Under the pieces are notes generated by a model that saw nothing but the letters and a program-made list of their open reading frames with translations, had not been told where the DNA came from and searched no databases. From Thiohalobacter sp. (GTDB lineage: Bacteria > Pseudomonadota > Gammaproteobacteria > Thiohalobacterales > Thiohalobacteraceae): a DNA stretch of 64,000 nucleotides. Both the position numbers and the translations under genes were made by a program. Location: NCBI RefSeq assembly GCF_027000115.1, contig NZ_JALTON010000054.1, forward strand, positions 1-64,000, read 5' to 3'. Positions 39,547 to 52,922 of the stretch are shown piece after piece (positions within the stretch are counted from its first letter, which is position 1; the number at the start of each line of letters is the position of its first letter).

Positions 39547-39750
39547 GAAGAGCGCCACGGAAGACACGGAGTGCACGGACGAAATCCGGGTGCGAGAACC
39601 CTGTGGTCAGGAGGCAGGCGGAACGGGAGGCGGCGTGCTGCTTGCGGTCGCTCGCTGCGCCATGAACGGAGAACCGACGCATGCGGCCCCATCCCGTTGG
39701 CCACGCCCAACACACATTCCGTGCACTCCGTGTCTTCCGTGGCGCTCTTC
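39547..39750. repeat. Intergenic inverted-repeat element, copy B (rpoS 3' side)
   Basis: A 204-bp element whose ends are perfect 33-bp inverted repeats: the left arm starts GAAGAGCGCCACGGAAGACA at 39547 and the right arm ends TGTCTTCCGTGGCGCTCTTC at 39750. Each arm contains three CACGGA words spaced 10-11 bp. The interior has no supported coding frame. It lies between the Mth938-like gene and the rpoS stop and closely matches copy A at its arms. Confidence 0.8.
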
Positions 39751-39773
39751 GGCTCTGGCGCTCTTCGGCCTTG

Positions 39774-40754
39774 CTAGCGCAACAGTGCGTCCTGGGAAAA
39801 ACCCTCGCTCTCGAGGATCTCGCGCAGCCGCTTGAGCGCATCCATCTGGATCTGGCGTACCCGTTCGCGGGTCACGCCGATCTCGTTGCCGACCTCCTCC
39901 AGGGTGCAGACCTTGCGCCCGCGCAGACCGAAGCGGCGCTCCACCACGTCGCGCTGCTTGTCGTTGAGCTGCGACAGCCAGTAGTCGAGGTTCTCCTGCA
40001 CGTCCGACTCGGCCAGCAGCTCGGAGGGATCGGGGTTGTTCTCGTCGGGGATGGCGTCGAGCAGGGATCGGTCCGAATCGCGACCGATGGGCGAGTCCAC
40101 CGAGGCAATGCGTTCGTTCAGGCCGAGCATGCGCTTGACATCCTCGATGGGCTTGTCGAGCAGTTCGGCGATTTCCTCGGCGGTCGGTTCGTGATCCAGC
40201 TTCTGCGCCAGCTGGCGCGCGGCGCGCAGATAGACGTTGATTTCCTTGACCACGTGGATGGGCAGGCGCACGGTGCGGGTCTGGTTCATCAGGGCACGCT
40301 CGATGGTCTGCCGGATCCACCAGGTGGCATAGGTGGAGAAGCGGAAGCCCCGCTCGGGATCGAACTTCTCGACCGCACGGATGAGTCCGAGGTTGCCTTC
40401 CTCGATGAGATCGAGCAGCGCCAGGCCACGGTTGAGATAGCGCCGGGCGATCTTGACCACCAGCCGCAGGTTGGACTCGATCATGCGCTGGCGAGCGGCC
40501 TCGTCACCCCGCTGGGCGCGACGCGCATAGTAGACTTCTTCCTCGGCGGTCAACAGCGGAGAGAAACCGATCTCGCTGAGATACAGGCGGGTCGCGTCGA
40601 GATGCCTGGAAGGAATCTCCCCCGCCTCGAAGACCTGGGCCTCCTCCTCTGCCTCGATTGCCTTGTCGTCGGCATCAACCGGCCCCACCGGCACATCGGC
40701 GGGCACCGCGCCCTTGTCGACGAGCTGCTCCGGAGTCTTGCGACTGTCGGCCAT
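39774..40754 (-). CDS. rpoS: RNA polymerase sigma factor RpoS
   Basis: Stationary-phase and general-stress sigma factor. The start is ATG at 40754 (M-A-D-S-R-K-T-P), with GGAGGTGAGG upstream, giving 326 residues. Sigma-70 regions are visible: region 1.2 at [11 protein letters not shown], region 2 with [10 protein letters not shown], region 3, and region 4 with the helix-turn-helix [18 protein letters not shown]. Lacking the long RpoD insertion and lying after nlpD, it is RpoS rather than RpoD. The rpoS promoter, often inside nlpD, was not identified. Confidence 0.95.
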   Translation of the reverse strand: MADSRKTPEQLVDKGAVPADVPVGPVDADDKAIEAEEEAQVFEAGEIPSRHLDATRLYLSEIGFSPLLTAEEEVYYARRAQRGDEAARQRMIESNLRLVVKIARRYLNRGLALLDLIEEGNLGLIRAVEKFDPERGFRFSTYATWWIRQTIERALMNQTRTVRLPIHVVKEINVYLRAARQLAQKLDHEPTAEEIAELLDKPIEDVKRMLGLNERIASVDSPIGRDSDRSLLDAIPDENNPDPSELLAESDVQENLDYWLSQLNDKQRDVVERRFGLRGRKVCTLEEVGNEIGVTRERVRQIQMDALKRLREILESEGFSQDALLR

Positions 40755-40832
40755 CCTCACCTCCAATCCTGACACCTGTCGGCACCACCCCCCAGCGGCA
40801 CCCCGCAACGCCCTGTCGCGCCCGAGCCCTCC

Positions 40833-41648
40833 CTAGCGCCGCGGCAGATAGCGCAGCGGATCGACCGGCTTGCCGTAACGGCGAATCTCGAAGTGCAGCA
40901 TCGTCCGCCGGGTACCACTGCTGCCCATGCGTGCGATGACCTGCCCCGCCTTCACCCGGTCACCTTCCCTGACCAGGATCTCGCGGTTGTGCCCGTAGGC
41001 ACTGAGATAGATCTTGTTGTGCTTGATGATGATAAGCCGCCCGTATCCGACAAGTCCACTGCCGGCGTACACCACCCGACCGGCGGCAGCCGCGCGCACC
41101 GGCGTGCCCGGGCGGCCACTGATGGCAATGCCCTTCTTGCCGGGGTGTTTCGGATCGAAACGCTTGATGATCCGGCCCTCTGCCGGCCACTGCCAGCGGG
41201 CAACGGGCGCCGAGGTGGTGGCTGGCGGGGCCTTGGCTACCGGCTTGCGGGTACTGGGCTTGGGTGCGGCAGCGGGCGGCGGGGACCTGCGCGCCGGTTC
41301 ACGACTGGTTGAAGCCGATGGTGTCGGCTTGCGGGTCGCAACCGGCGCCGCCGCGCGTGCAGGCGGTTTGAGCCGCAGCCGCTGGCCGGCATAGATGGTG
41401 TAGGGTGGACCGATGCCGTTCCAGCGCGCCAGGGTCTGGTAGTCGAGATCGTGCTGGAAGGCGATCGAGAACAGGCTCTCGCCCCGGCGTACCACATGAA
41501 ACCCCGTATTCGTTGTGGCCTTTGGCAGTCGTTCACCCACCGGCGCCCGCACCGCGCCGCCACAGGAAGACAGCAGAGCTGCTGCCAGCAGGCTGCACAC
41601 CAGTGCAAGGAAACAGCGCAGGACAGGACCCTGGCCGGTCATGCCCAT
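40833..41648 (-). CDS. nlpD: Amidase-activator lipoprotein NlpD (LysM, degenerate LytM)
   Basis: Outer-membrane lipoprotein that activates the septal amidase AmiC. The 271-residue precursor has a lipobox L-S-S-C with lipidated Cys29, then a LysM domain (about 48-95), a Pro/Ala/Ser-rich linker and an M23/LytM domain from about 150. The usual LytM zinc ligands are lost: P-G-K-K-G-I-A-I replaces the H-x-G-x-D motif, and M-L-H-F-E lacks the first histidine. This is expected of an activator rather than a peptidase. The rpoS start lies 78 bp downstream. Confidence 0.94.
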   Translation of the reverse strand: MGMTGQGPVLRCFLALVCSLLAAALLSSCGGAVRAPVGERLPKATTNTGFHVVRRGESLFSIAFQHDLDYQTLARWNGIGPPYTIYAGQRLRLKPPARAAAPVATRKPTPSASTSREPARRSPPPAAAPKPSTRKPVAKAPPATTSAPVARWQWPAEGRIIKRFDPKHPGKKGIAISGRPGTPVRAAAAGRVVYAGSGLVGYGRLIIIKHNKIYLSAYGHNREILVREGDRVKAGQVIARMGSSGTRRTMLHFEIRRYGKPVDPLRYLPRR

Positions 41649-41652
41649 ATCC

Positions 41653-42231
41653 TCAGTGGCGGAAAGCCAGGTAGCCGCCGACGAGCAGGATCACCATCGC
41701 CCAGCCGATGCGTTCCACCCAGTCCTGCAACTTCCGCTCCAGCCGCGAACCGCCCCAGGCAAGCAGGCCGGCGACCAGGTAGAACCGCGCCCCGCGCCCC
41801 ACGGCAGAGGCCGCCACGAAGGGCAGCAGCGGCATGGCCATGGAACCCGCCGCGATGGTGAACACCTTGTAGGGGATGGGTGAGAATCCGGCCACGAACA
41901 CCGCCCAGAAGCCCCACTGGTCGAACCAGGCACGCGCTTTTCCGTAAGCGGGCATGTAACCCAGATCGACCAGCCAGGGCTCGATGGCGGCCATGGCGAA
42001 ATGGCCGATGAGATAGCCGAGCAGGCCGCCGATCACAGAGGCCACCGTGGTCAGGGCAGCAAAGTGCAGGGCGCGCTTCGGCTGCGCCAGGCTCATGGGC
42101 GCCAGCATCACGTCCGGCGGCACCGGGAAGAAGGAGGATTCGGCAAAGCTAAGCATCGCCAGGTAGCGCGGCGCATGCGGCGAGCGCGACCAGCGCATCA
42201 CGCGCTCGTAGAGGCCGCGGAACAGGGCCAT
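41653..42231 (-). CDS. YqaA/DedA-family membrane protein
   Basis: A 192-residue inner-membrane protein with the DedA/SNARE-assoc core: S-S-F-F-P-V-P-P-D-V-M near residue 33 and G-F-S-P-I-P-Y-K-V-F near 115, with re-entrant loops and about four membrane segments. DedA proteins include lipid-carrier flippases; the role of the YqaA group is less clear. The start shares a base with the pcm stop (TGATG), and nlpD follows four bases later. Confidence 0.88.
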   Translation of the reverse strand: MALFRGLYERVMRWSRSPHAPRYLAMLSFAESSFFPVPPDVMLAPMSLAQPKRALHFAALTTVASVIGGLLGYLIGHFAMAAIEPWLVDLGYMPAYGKARAWFDQWGFWAVFVAGFSPIPYKVFTIAAGSMAMPLLPFVAASAVGRGARFYLVAGLLAWGGSRLERKLQDWVERIGWAMVILLVGGYLAFRH

Positions 42232-42887
42232 CAGCCCGCGCCCCCGAGCAGCGGCACGAAGCTCGCCGGCTCCAGGTCTTCACGTTCGCAGACATTGCCC
42301 TTGCGGGTGATGCGGGCCAGGGTCTGGCTGCCGCGCTCGCCCACCGGGATCACCATACAGCCCCCATCGGCCAGTTGCGCCAGCAGCGCGGCCGGGATCT
42401 CGGCCGGTGCAGCGGTGACCACGATGGCATCGAACGGCCCCTGCGTCTCCCAGCCCCAGCTGCCGTCGCTGTGCTTGACGCGGATGTTGCGCAGACCCAG
42501 CTGGCGGAAGCGCGCGCGCACCTGCCGCACCAGGGCGTCGATGCGCTCCACCGTGCACACCTCGTCCACCAGCAGTGACAGCACCGCGGCCTGGTAGCCG
42601 GAACCGGTGCCGACCTCCAGCACCTTGCGCGGCGCGCAGGCCAGCACTGCCTCGGTCATCCGCGCCACCGTGTAGGGCTGGGAGATGGTCTGGCCGAAGC
42701 CGATGGGCAACGCGGTGTCCTCGTAGGCGCGACTGGCCAGTGCCTCGTCCACGAACAGGTGGCGCGGCAGCTTGCCCATCACCTCCAGCACCCGCGCGTC
42801 GCCGATGCCCTGCTCGCGCAGCCGCTGCACCATGCGGTCACGGGTACGCTGGGAGGTCATGCCGATGCCGGACAGACGCGAATGCAT
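42231..42887 (-). CDS. pcm: Protein-L-isoaspartate O-methyltransferase
   Basis: Repairs isoaspartyl residues using S-adenosylmethionine. The 218-residue protein shows the family elements G-Q-T-I-S-Q-P-Y (near residue 65) and the SAM site [10 protein letters not shown]. surE ends four bases upstream, and this surE-pcm-...-nlpD-rpoS order is conserved in gammaproteobacteria. Confidence 0.96.
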   Translation of the reverse strand: MHSRLSGIGMTSQRTRDRMVQRLREQGIGDARVLEVMGKLPRHLFVDEALASRAYEDTALPIGFGQTISQPYTVARMTEAVLACAPRKVLEVGTGSGYQAAVLSLLVDEVCTVERIDALVRQVRARFRQLGLRNIRVKHSDGSWGWETQGPFDAIVVTAAPAEIPAALLAQLADGGCMVIPVGERGSQTLARITRKGNVCEREDLEPASFVPLLGGAG

Positions 42888-42891
42888 GGGT

Positions 42892-43638
42892 TCAGTCCGT
42901 GGGCAGCCAGTCCGCCACCGTGGGGATGGCGTCGTGACGGGTGAGGTCGACGTGGATGGGGGTCACCGAGACGAAACCGTTGCGCACAGCGTGGAAGTCC
43001 GTGCCCTCGCCCGCATCCTGCTCGGCGCCTGCCGGCCCCACCCAGTAGATGTCGCGACCGCGCGGATCGGTCATGCGGATCACCGGTTCCGACTTGTGCC
43101 GATGACCCAGCCGGGTCGCCCGCAGGCCCGCGATCTCCTCCCAGGGCAGGTCGGGGATGTTGACGTTGAGGATGGTATCCGGCGGCAGCGGCACCGCCCG
43201 CAGGCGCTCGACAAGGATGCGTGCCACCCGCCCGCCGGTATCGAAGTGTCGCGGCTGGGCGGCCACCATGGACAGGGCGATCGCCGGCAGGCCCAGGAAG
43301 CGCCCCTCCATGGCCGCGGCCACGGTGCCCGAGTAGAGCACGTCGTCACCCAGGTTGGCGCCGGCATTGATGCCCGACACCACCATGTCCGGCTCCTCGT
43401 CGAGCAGGCCGGTGATGGCCAGATGCACGCAATCGGTCGGCGTGCCGTCGACGCGGATGAAATCGTCCGGCATCTCGGTGGCGCGGATGGGGTTGTCCAG
43501 GGTGAGGGAGTTGCTGGCCCCGCTGCGATCCCGGTCCGGGGCGACCACCGTGACCCGGCCGATCTGGCCAAGCGACTGGGCGAGCATGCGAATGCCGGGG
43601 GCCTGGTAGCCGTCGTCGTTGCTGATCAGGATGTGCAT
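42892..43638 (-). CDS. surE: 5'/3'-nucleotidase SurE
   Basis: Stationary-phase survival nucleotidase and exopolyphosphatase. The start is ATG at 43638, giving [11 protein letters not shown], where D8 and D9 are metal ligands, and 248 residues. [12 protein letters not shown] holds the remaining active-site signature near residue 90. Its start region is divergent from the Smr gene, whose GTG lies 74 bp away. Confidence 0.96.
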   Translation of the reverse strand: MHILISNDDGYQAPGIRMLAQSLGQIGRVTVVAPDRDRSGASNSLTLDNPIRATEMPDDFIRVDGTPTDCVHLAITGLLDEEPDMVVSGINAGANLGDDVLYSGTVAAAMEGRFLGLPAIALSMVAAQPRHFDTGGRVARILVERLRAVPLPPDTILNVNIPDLPWEEIAGLRATRLGHRHKSEPVIRMTDPRGRDIYWVGPAGAEQDAGEGTDFHAVRNGFVSVTPIHVDLTRHDAIPTVADWLPTD

Positions 43639-43711
43639 GCGGTTCGGTTTCAACTGCCTCAGGGCATCACTATACTGGAAGCCGCAATCAGGCCCTAGCC
43701 CGGAGCCCCGC

Positions 43712-44272
43712 GTGGCCAAGGACAAACCCCAGCAGACATCAGGAATCAGCGGCGAGGACGCCCGCCTGTTCCGCGAGGCCATGCGCGACATCCGGCCGCT
43801 GGAGCACGACCGCGTGCTGTCCCGGCCCCCGCCGCCGCGTCCGCGGCCGAGGTTCCGCGAGCGCGACGAGGCCGAGGTGATGCGGGACCTGCTCTCCGAC
43901 GCCTTCGACCCGGCCGACCTGGAGACCGGTGAGGAACTCCTGTTCGTGCGCGCCGGCATCCAGAAACAGCTGCTGCGCAAGCTGCGCCGCGGACAGTTCG
44001 CCATCGGCGGCGAATGCGACCTGCACGGTCTGACCGTACCCGAGGCACGCAGGCACCTGGCCGAGTTCATCACCGCCAGCCGCGGCGCAGGCCGTCGCTG
44101 CGTGCGCATCATCCACGGCAAGGGGCTGGGCTCGCGCAACCGGATCCCGGTACTCAAGCACAAGGTCGACAAGTGGCTGCGTCAGTGCGACGACGTGCTC
44201 GCCTACTGTTCGGCCCGACCGGCCGATGGCGGCACCGGCGCCCTCTACGTGCTGCTGCGCTCGCCGCGCTGA
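43712..44272 (+). CDS. Smr-domain protein
   Basis: The GTG at 43712 (V-A-K-D-K-P-Q-Q) yields 186 residues; an in-frame start at 43619 would lie inside surE. A charged N-terminal extension (about 1-90) is followed by an Smr domain with [11 protein letters not shown] and the I-I-H-G-K-G-L-G motif. Smr domains are RNA or DNA endonucleases; E. coli SmrB cuts mRNA at collided ribosomes. This is the SmrA/B-type stand-alone form. Its 3' end overlaps the convergent peroxiredoxin gene by 28 bp. Confidence 0.88.
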   Translation: MAKDKPQQTSGISGEDARLFREAMRDIRPLEHDRVLSRPPPPRPRPRFRERDEAEVMRDLLSDAFDPADLETGEELLFVRAGIQKQLLRKLRRGQFAIGGECDLHGLTVPEARRHLAEFITASRGAGRRCVRIIHGKGLGSRNRIPVLKHKVDKWLRQCDDVLAYCSARPADGGTGALYVLLRSPR

Positions 44273-44796
44273 AGCGTCTTCAGGCCCTCGACCAGTTCGC
44301 GAAAATGACGGTCCGGATCCACCCTGCGGTAGATGCGGCGCAGCCGTCCCTGCGGATCGATCAGGAAACTGTGCCGCCGGGCAAACTTCAGCGGCCCCAG
44401 CGCCCAGAGCGCGCCGTAGCGGGCGGCAACCTCACCGCTGGTGTCGGACAGCAGCGGAAACGGCAGGCCATGGCGCTCGGCAAAGGCACGATGGCTGTCC
44501 GCATCGTCCACTGACACCCCGACCACGCGCGCGTCCAGTTGCCCCAGCTCGACCAGCCCGTCGCGGAAGGCGCAGGCCTCGCGGGTACAGCCGGGGGTGT
44601 CGTCCTTCGGGTAGAAATAGAGCACCAGCCAGTGGCCGCGATAGTCCGCCAGTGCATGCAGCCGCCCGTCCTGGCCCGGCAGGCTGAAGTCGGGCGCCAG
44701 TTCGCCCGCATGCACCCGGCCGTTGCGCAAGCCGCCCAGCCAGTACAGCAACAGGACCAGCGCCGCAGCCGCCAGTATCCAGAACAGCATCCGCAT
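44245..44796 (-). CDS. Membrane-anchored peroxiredoxin (PrxQ/Bcp)
   Basis: Thiol peroxidase of the PrxQ/Bcp group. The peroxidatic cysteine is C70 in T-P-G-C-T and the resolving cysteine is C75 in E-A-C-A-F, the typical alpha-2 pair. Unlike the cytosolic E. coli Bcp, residues 3-21 form a hydrophobic helix, so the enzyme is probably tethered to the inner membrane. Side and orientation are not certain. The start overlaps the truD stop by one base, and 28 bp at the 3' end are shared with the convergent Smr gene. Confidence 0.9.
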   Translation of the reverse strand: MRMLFWILAAAALVLLLYWLGGLRNGRVHAGELAPDFSLPGQDGRLHALADYRGHWLVLYFYPKDDTPGCTREACAFRDGLVELGQLDARVVGVSVDDADSHRAFAERHGLPFPLLSDTSGEVAARYGALWALGPLKFARRHSFLIDPQGRLRRIYRRVDPDRHFRELVEGLKTLQRGERSST

Positions 44797-45854
44797 CAGG
44801 CCGCCGCCTCCCGGGCCGCGTCCTCGACGTCCAGCAACTGATCGAGCAGGACGGTCGCAAAGCTTCCCGCCGGCAGGGTGAAGGTCAGCAGGGCCTCGCC
44901 AGGCACATCGAAGGCACAGTGCAGGTCGTCGACGCGTACCCGCAGGCTGCGCCGGTCGGCCTCGACCCCGGCCCGGTCCAGGCCCTCGATCCAGTCGCTC
45001 CAGGGGGCGAGCACGGCCTGCTCGACGGGACTCAGATCGGCCAGCGGCTCGCCGCGCCCGCACAGCGGCCCGGTGGGATGGATCTCGAGTGCCGCGGCGC
45101 GGGCCATGACCTCCTCGTCGGGCCGTTCGATGGCAAACAGGCTGCGGCGGCCATTGAGCTGCATGCGGTCCCCGGGGAGCGGCCTGCCCCAGGTGCCCGC
45201 CTCGATGCGCGCCGCCAGCACCCGGTTGAACAGTTCGCTGCGCGCGGCCGAAAGATACAGCCCGCGTTCCTCGCGGCGCAGGCGACGACGCTCGCCACCG
45301 AGCAGCCTGCGCGCAGCCTCCAGATTGCCGGCATCGCGGCCGAAGCGCTGGACGCCGAAGGCATTGGGACAGCCGGCACGACGCAGGGCCTCGATCCGGG
45401 ACTGCAGGGCCGCAGGATCGGCGTCGAGATCGCGCAGGCGAATCCCGAAACGGTTGCCGCGGAGCGCGCCACGCCGGAGCTTGCGGCCATGCCGGCGCGA
45501 TGCCAGCAGCTCGACACCCTCGATGGCGCAGGCGCCGATGTCCGGATCCGCGCGCCCCGGCAGATGGATGGAGAACCACTGCTCGGTGACGGCATGACGA
45601 TCCTTGAGCCCGGCGTAGCCGACCGCGCCCGGTCCGACGCCGGCCCAGCGCGCCAGCTGACGCGCCACCCAGGCGGTATTGGCGCCGCGCTTGCGCACCC
45701 GGAGCCAAAGATGTTCCCCCTCGCCCGCCGGTTCGCACACCGGGATCTCGGTGACACGGAAATCCTCGGCCATGACCCGGATGCGGGCCTGCCCCAGCGA
45801 TGACCCGAAGGCAGGCGGAACAGGGATGGCGACGAGTTCGGGGAGTCCGGTCAC
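44796..45854 (-). CDS. truD: tRNA pseudouridine(13) synthase TruD
   Basis: Makes pseudouridine 13 in tRNA-Glu. The 352-residue enzyme has a GTG start. The catalytic aspartate lies in G-Y-A-G-L-K-D-R-H-A-V-T near residue 85, with a TruD insertion in the second half. It lies three bases after ispF in the order ispD-ispF-truD-surE shared with E. coli, here with prxQ and smr inserted before surE. Confidence 0.95.
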   Translation of the reverse strand: MTGLPELVAIPVPPAFGSSLGQARIRVMAEDFRVTEIPVCEPAGEGEHLWLRVRKRGANTAWVARQLARWAGVGPGAVGYAGLKDRHAVTEQWFSIHLPGRADPDIGACAIEGVELLASRRHGRKLRRGALRGNRFGIRLRDLDADPAALQSRIEALRRAGCPNAFGVQRFGRDAGNLEAARRLLGGERRRLRREERGLYLSAARSELFNRVLAARIEAGTWGRPLPGDRMQLNGRRSLFAIERPDEEVMARAAALEIHPTGPLCGRGEPLADLSPVEQAVLAPWSDWIEGLDRAGVEADRRSLRVRVDDLHCAFDVPGEALLTFTLPAGSFATVLLDQLLDVEDAAREAAA

Positions 45855-45857
45855 GAT

Positions 45858-46337
45858 TCAGGCATCGGCCGGCGCCAGCAGCACCACGGCCAGGGCGGCG
45901 ATACCCTCGCCACGCCCGGTGAAGCCGAGCCGCTCGGTGGTGGTGGCCTTGACGGCGATGGCACCGACCTCGACACCGAGATCCCCGGCGATGTTGGCAC
46001 GCATGGCCTCGACATGCGGTGCCAGGCGCGGTGCCTGCGCAATGAGGGTGGTATCGGCATTCACCAGTCGCCAGCCGGCCGCGGACACCTTCGCATACAC
46101 CTCGCGCAACAACACCCGGCTGTCGATGCCGGCGTAGCGCGGATCACTGTCCGGGAAGTGATGGCCGATGTCACCCAGCGCGGCCGCGCCCAGCAGTGCG
46201 TCGCACAAGGCATGCAGCAGCACGTCGCCGTCCGAATGGGCCGCCAGACCTCGATCGTGCGGGATCTCGACGCCGCCGAGCACCAGGCGCCCGCCTTCCC
46301 TGAAGGCGTGCACGTCGAAGCCCTGTCCGATTCTCAT
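45858..46337 (-). CDS. ispF: 2-C-methyl-D-erythritol 2,4-cyclodiphosphate synthase
   Basis: MEP-pathway zinc enzyme. The start at 46337 ([10 protein letters not shown]) gives 159 residues. Zinc ligands D8, H10 and H42 (in H-S-D-G-D-V-L-L-H) are present, and A-T-T-T-E-R-L-G-F lies near the end. A repeat element (copy C) separates it from ispD, which usually abuts it. Confidence 0.96.
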   Translation of the reverse strand: MRIGQGFDVHAFREGGRLVLGGVEIPHDRGLAAHSDGDVLLHALCDALLGAAALGDIGHHFPDSDPRYAGIDSRVLLREVYAKVSAAGWRLVNADTTLIAQAPRLAPHVEAMRANIAGDLGVEVGAIAVKATTTERLGFTGRGEGIAALAVVLLAPADA

Positions 46338-46418
46338 GAGGCTGTTCCTGTGTGGCTGCTGCAGCCGTGAGTGTCCGGCATGGTTCGCTTTTTCCCAGTC
46401 CCTTGTCTGCTGATCATC

Positions 46419-46545
46419 GGAAGAGCGCCACGGAATCCGCTGAAGGCACGGAAAGGGCGCATGCATTGATGGGCACGCTTCGCTTTGCCCATCCTACAGG
46501 CCATGAATTCCTCCATGCCGTCGGTGGATCCCGTGGCGATCTTCC
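46419..46545. repeat. Intergenic inverted-repeat element, copy C (ispD/ispF), with inner hairpin
   Basis: About 127 bp. The left arm starts GGAAGAGCGCCACGGAATCC (46419) and the right arm ends GGATCCCGTGGCGATCTTCC (46545); the arms pair with a handful of mismatches. Inside, GATGGGCA (46468-46475) and TGCCCATC (46486-46493) form an 8-bp stem of the widely seen 'gatgggcacgc...tgcccatcctaca' type. This looks like a second repeat nested in the first. No coding frame is supported. Confidence 0.7.
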
Positions 46546-46550
46546 GGCCT

Positions 46551-47252
46551 TCACAGCCGCCCCTGGGCGCGAAGGAAGAACTCGGCCAGCGCCAGATCCT
46601 CGGGGCGGGTAATCTTGATGTTGTCCGCATGCCCCTCGACCAGGCGCGGCGCCAGGCCGGCAGCCTCCATCGCCGAGGCCTCGTCGGTGACCGCGCGTCC
46701 TGCTGCCCGCGCAGCCTGCAGGGCATCGCGCAGGGCGCCCAGGCGAAACATCTGCGGGGTAAGCGCATGCCACAGGCGCGAACGATCCAGCGTCTCCGCC
46801 ACCCGGCCGCCCTCGTCGGCAGCCTTCATGGTATCGCGCACCGGCACCGCCAGCAGCCCGCCGACGGGATCGTCCCGCAGGGCCTCGATCAGCCGCTCGA
46901 CGTCGCCACGGCGCAGACAGGGCCTGGCGGCGTCGTGCACCAGCACCCAGTCGTCGGTGTCGGCATGCGCGGCCAGCACGGCCAGCCCGTTCATCACCGA
47001 ATCGGCGCGTTCGGCGCCACCGTCGGCCGCCCACAGCGGGCGTTCGTGCCAGAGCTTCAGTTGCGGCCAGAAGGGATCCTCGGCGCTGCGCACCACCACC
47101 GCGCCGGCGATGGCCGGCACCTGCCACAGCGCATCCAGGGTGTGCTCCAGCACGGTGCGCTCGCCGAGCCGCAGATACTGCTTGGGACGATCGGCCCGCA
47201 TACGCCGGCCCACGCCCGCGGCCGGGACCAGCGCCCAGTACTGCTCAGTCAT
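46551..47252 (-). CDS. ispD: 2-C-methyl-D-erythritol 4-phosphate cytidylyltransferase
   Basis: MEP-pathway enzyme that adds CMP to MEP. The 233 residues carry the nucleotide motif P-A-A-G-V-G-R-R-M with K24 in R-P-K-Q-Y, and V-H-D-A-A-R-P near residue 105. The start overlaps the ftsB stop by eight bases. The 3' end abuts repeat copy C. Confidence 0.95.
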   Translation of the reverse strand: MTEQYWALVPAAGVGRRMRADRPKQYLRLGERTVLEHTLDALWQVPAIAGAVVVRSAEDPFWPQLKLWHERPLWAADGGAERADSVMNGLAVLAAHADTDDWVLVHDAARPCLRRGDVERLIEALRDDPVGGLLAVPVRDTMKAADEGGRVAETLDRSRLWHALTPQMFRLGALRDALQAARAAGRAVTDEASAMEAAGLAPRLVEGHADNIKITRPEDLALAEFFLRAQGRL

Positions 47253-47541
47253 CTGCCGGCTCCGCTCCGGGTTCCTCGACGATCTGGTAGAACACCTCGC
47301 CCTCGCGGATCATGCCCAGCTCGCTGCGGGCCCGCTCCTCGACCGCCTCCAGCCCTTCCTTGAGATCGCGGACTTCCGCATCCAGGGCCTGATTGCGCTC
47401 CTGCAGTCGCGCATTCTCCGCCCGCTGCTCGGCGACCGCACCGCGCAAGCGCCAGACCTCGGCAAGGCTGCCGTCGCCGACCCACAGCCGGTACTGGAGA
47501 TAGATCAGCAGCGCCACCAGCAATGCGATCAGCCAGCGCAT
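47245..47541 (-). CDS. ftsB: Cell-division protein FtsB
   Basis: Bitopic divisome protein that forms the FtsQLB complex. It has 98 residues: a membrane helix at about 3-19, then a heptad-rich coiled coil to about residue 70, then a short periplasmic tail. Short length and position between eno and ispD are diagnostic. The stop overlaps the ispD start by eight bases. Confidence 0.93.
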   Translation of the reverse strand: MRWLIALLVALLIYLQYRLWVGDGSLAEVWRLRGAVAEQRAENARLQERNQALDAEVRDLKEGLEAVEERARSELGMIREGEVFYQIVEEPGAEPADD

Positions 47542-47559
47542 GGCGATCGCGCGCCGGCC

Positions 47560-48870
<1,311 letters not shown>

Positions 48871-48890
48871 TCAGGAATGCTCGCGGCCGC

Positions 48891-49733
48891 CTATTCCCGC
48901 ATCAGCGCCTGTTCGGGGAATCCGGCTGCCTTCACCGTGCGGTCCAGCGCTTGCAGGGTTTCCAGCAGCGCCTGCATGCGGCCCAGCGGCCAGGCATTGG
49001 GGCCATCCGACAGCGCCTTGTCCGGATCGGGGTGCGTCTCCATGAACACGCCCGAGACACCCGCCGCGACCGCGGCACGCGCCAGTACCGGCACGAATTC
49101 GCGCTGGCCGCCGGAAGAAGTCCCCTGCCCGCCCGGCTGCTGCACCGAGTGGGTGGCATCGAACACCACCGGGCAACCGGTGGCGCGCATGATGGCCAGA
49201 CCGCGCATGTCCGAGATCAGGGTGTTGTAGCCGAAGGACACGCCCCGTTCGCAGACCATCAGCTGCTCGTTGCCGACCTCGCGGGCCTTGTCCACCACGT
49301 TCTGCATGTCCCAGGGCGCCAGGAACTGACCCTTCTTGAGGTTCACCGGCTTGCCCCGGCGGGCGACATTCTGGATGAAATTGGTCTGGCGGCAAAGAAA
49401 GGCCGGCGTCTGCAGCACGTCGACCACCGCGGCCACCTCGCCGAGCGGCGTGTCCTCGTGCACGTCGGTCAGTACCGGCACCCCGATCTGGCTGCGCACC
49501 TTGTCCAGGATCTTCAACCCTTCTTCCATGCCCGGACCGCGAAAGCTGCGCGTGGACGAGCGGTTCGCCTTGTCGAAGGACGACTTGTAGATGAAGGGCA
49601 TCCCCAGCGCCGCGGTCATTTCCTTCAGCTGTCCGGCGGTATCCAGCGCCAGCTGCTCGGACTCGATCACACAGGGGCCGGCGATCAGGAACAGGGGACG
49701 GTCGAGACCGACTTCAAAGCCGCACAGTTGCAT
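48891..49733 (-). CDS. kdsA: 3-deoxy-D-manno-octulosonate 8-phosphate synthase
   Basis: Condenses arabinose 5-phosphate with phosphoenolpyruvate toward Kdo for the lipopolysaccharide core. The 280-residue enzyme has [12 protein letters not shown] at the start and [11 protein letters not shown] near residue 130. Presence of N in place of the metal Cys in the N-terminal site cannot be judged safely by eye. The gene is between pyrG and eno. Confidence 0.96.
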   Translation of the reverse strand: MQLCGFEVGLDRPLFLIAGPCVIESEQLALDTAGQLKEMTAALGMPFIYKSSFDKANRSSTRSFRGPGMEEGLKILDKVRSQIGVPVLTDVHEDTPLGEVAAVVDVLQTPAFLCRQTNFIQNVARRGKPVNLKKGQFLAPWDMQNVVDKAREVGNEQLMVCERGVSFGYNTLISDMRGLAIMRATGCPVVFDATHSVQQPGGQGTSSGGQREFVPVLARAAVAAGVSGVFMETHPDPDKALSDGPNAWPLGRMQALLETLQALDRTVKAAGFPEQALMRE

Positions 49734-49769
49734 GGGGAGTCCTTGCTCGTTGGCGAAACGTCATGCCGC

Positions 49770-52912
<3,143 letters not shown>

Positions 52913-52922
52913 GGTGCCCGGT

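Noticed and set aside
40833-41648. Active M23 peptidase
   Set aside because: The zinc-binding histidine and aspartate motifs are substituted, and the LysM/lipobox layout and rpoS neighbour identify NlpD.
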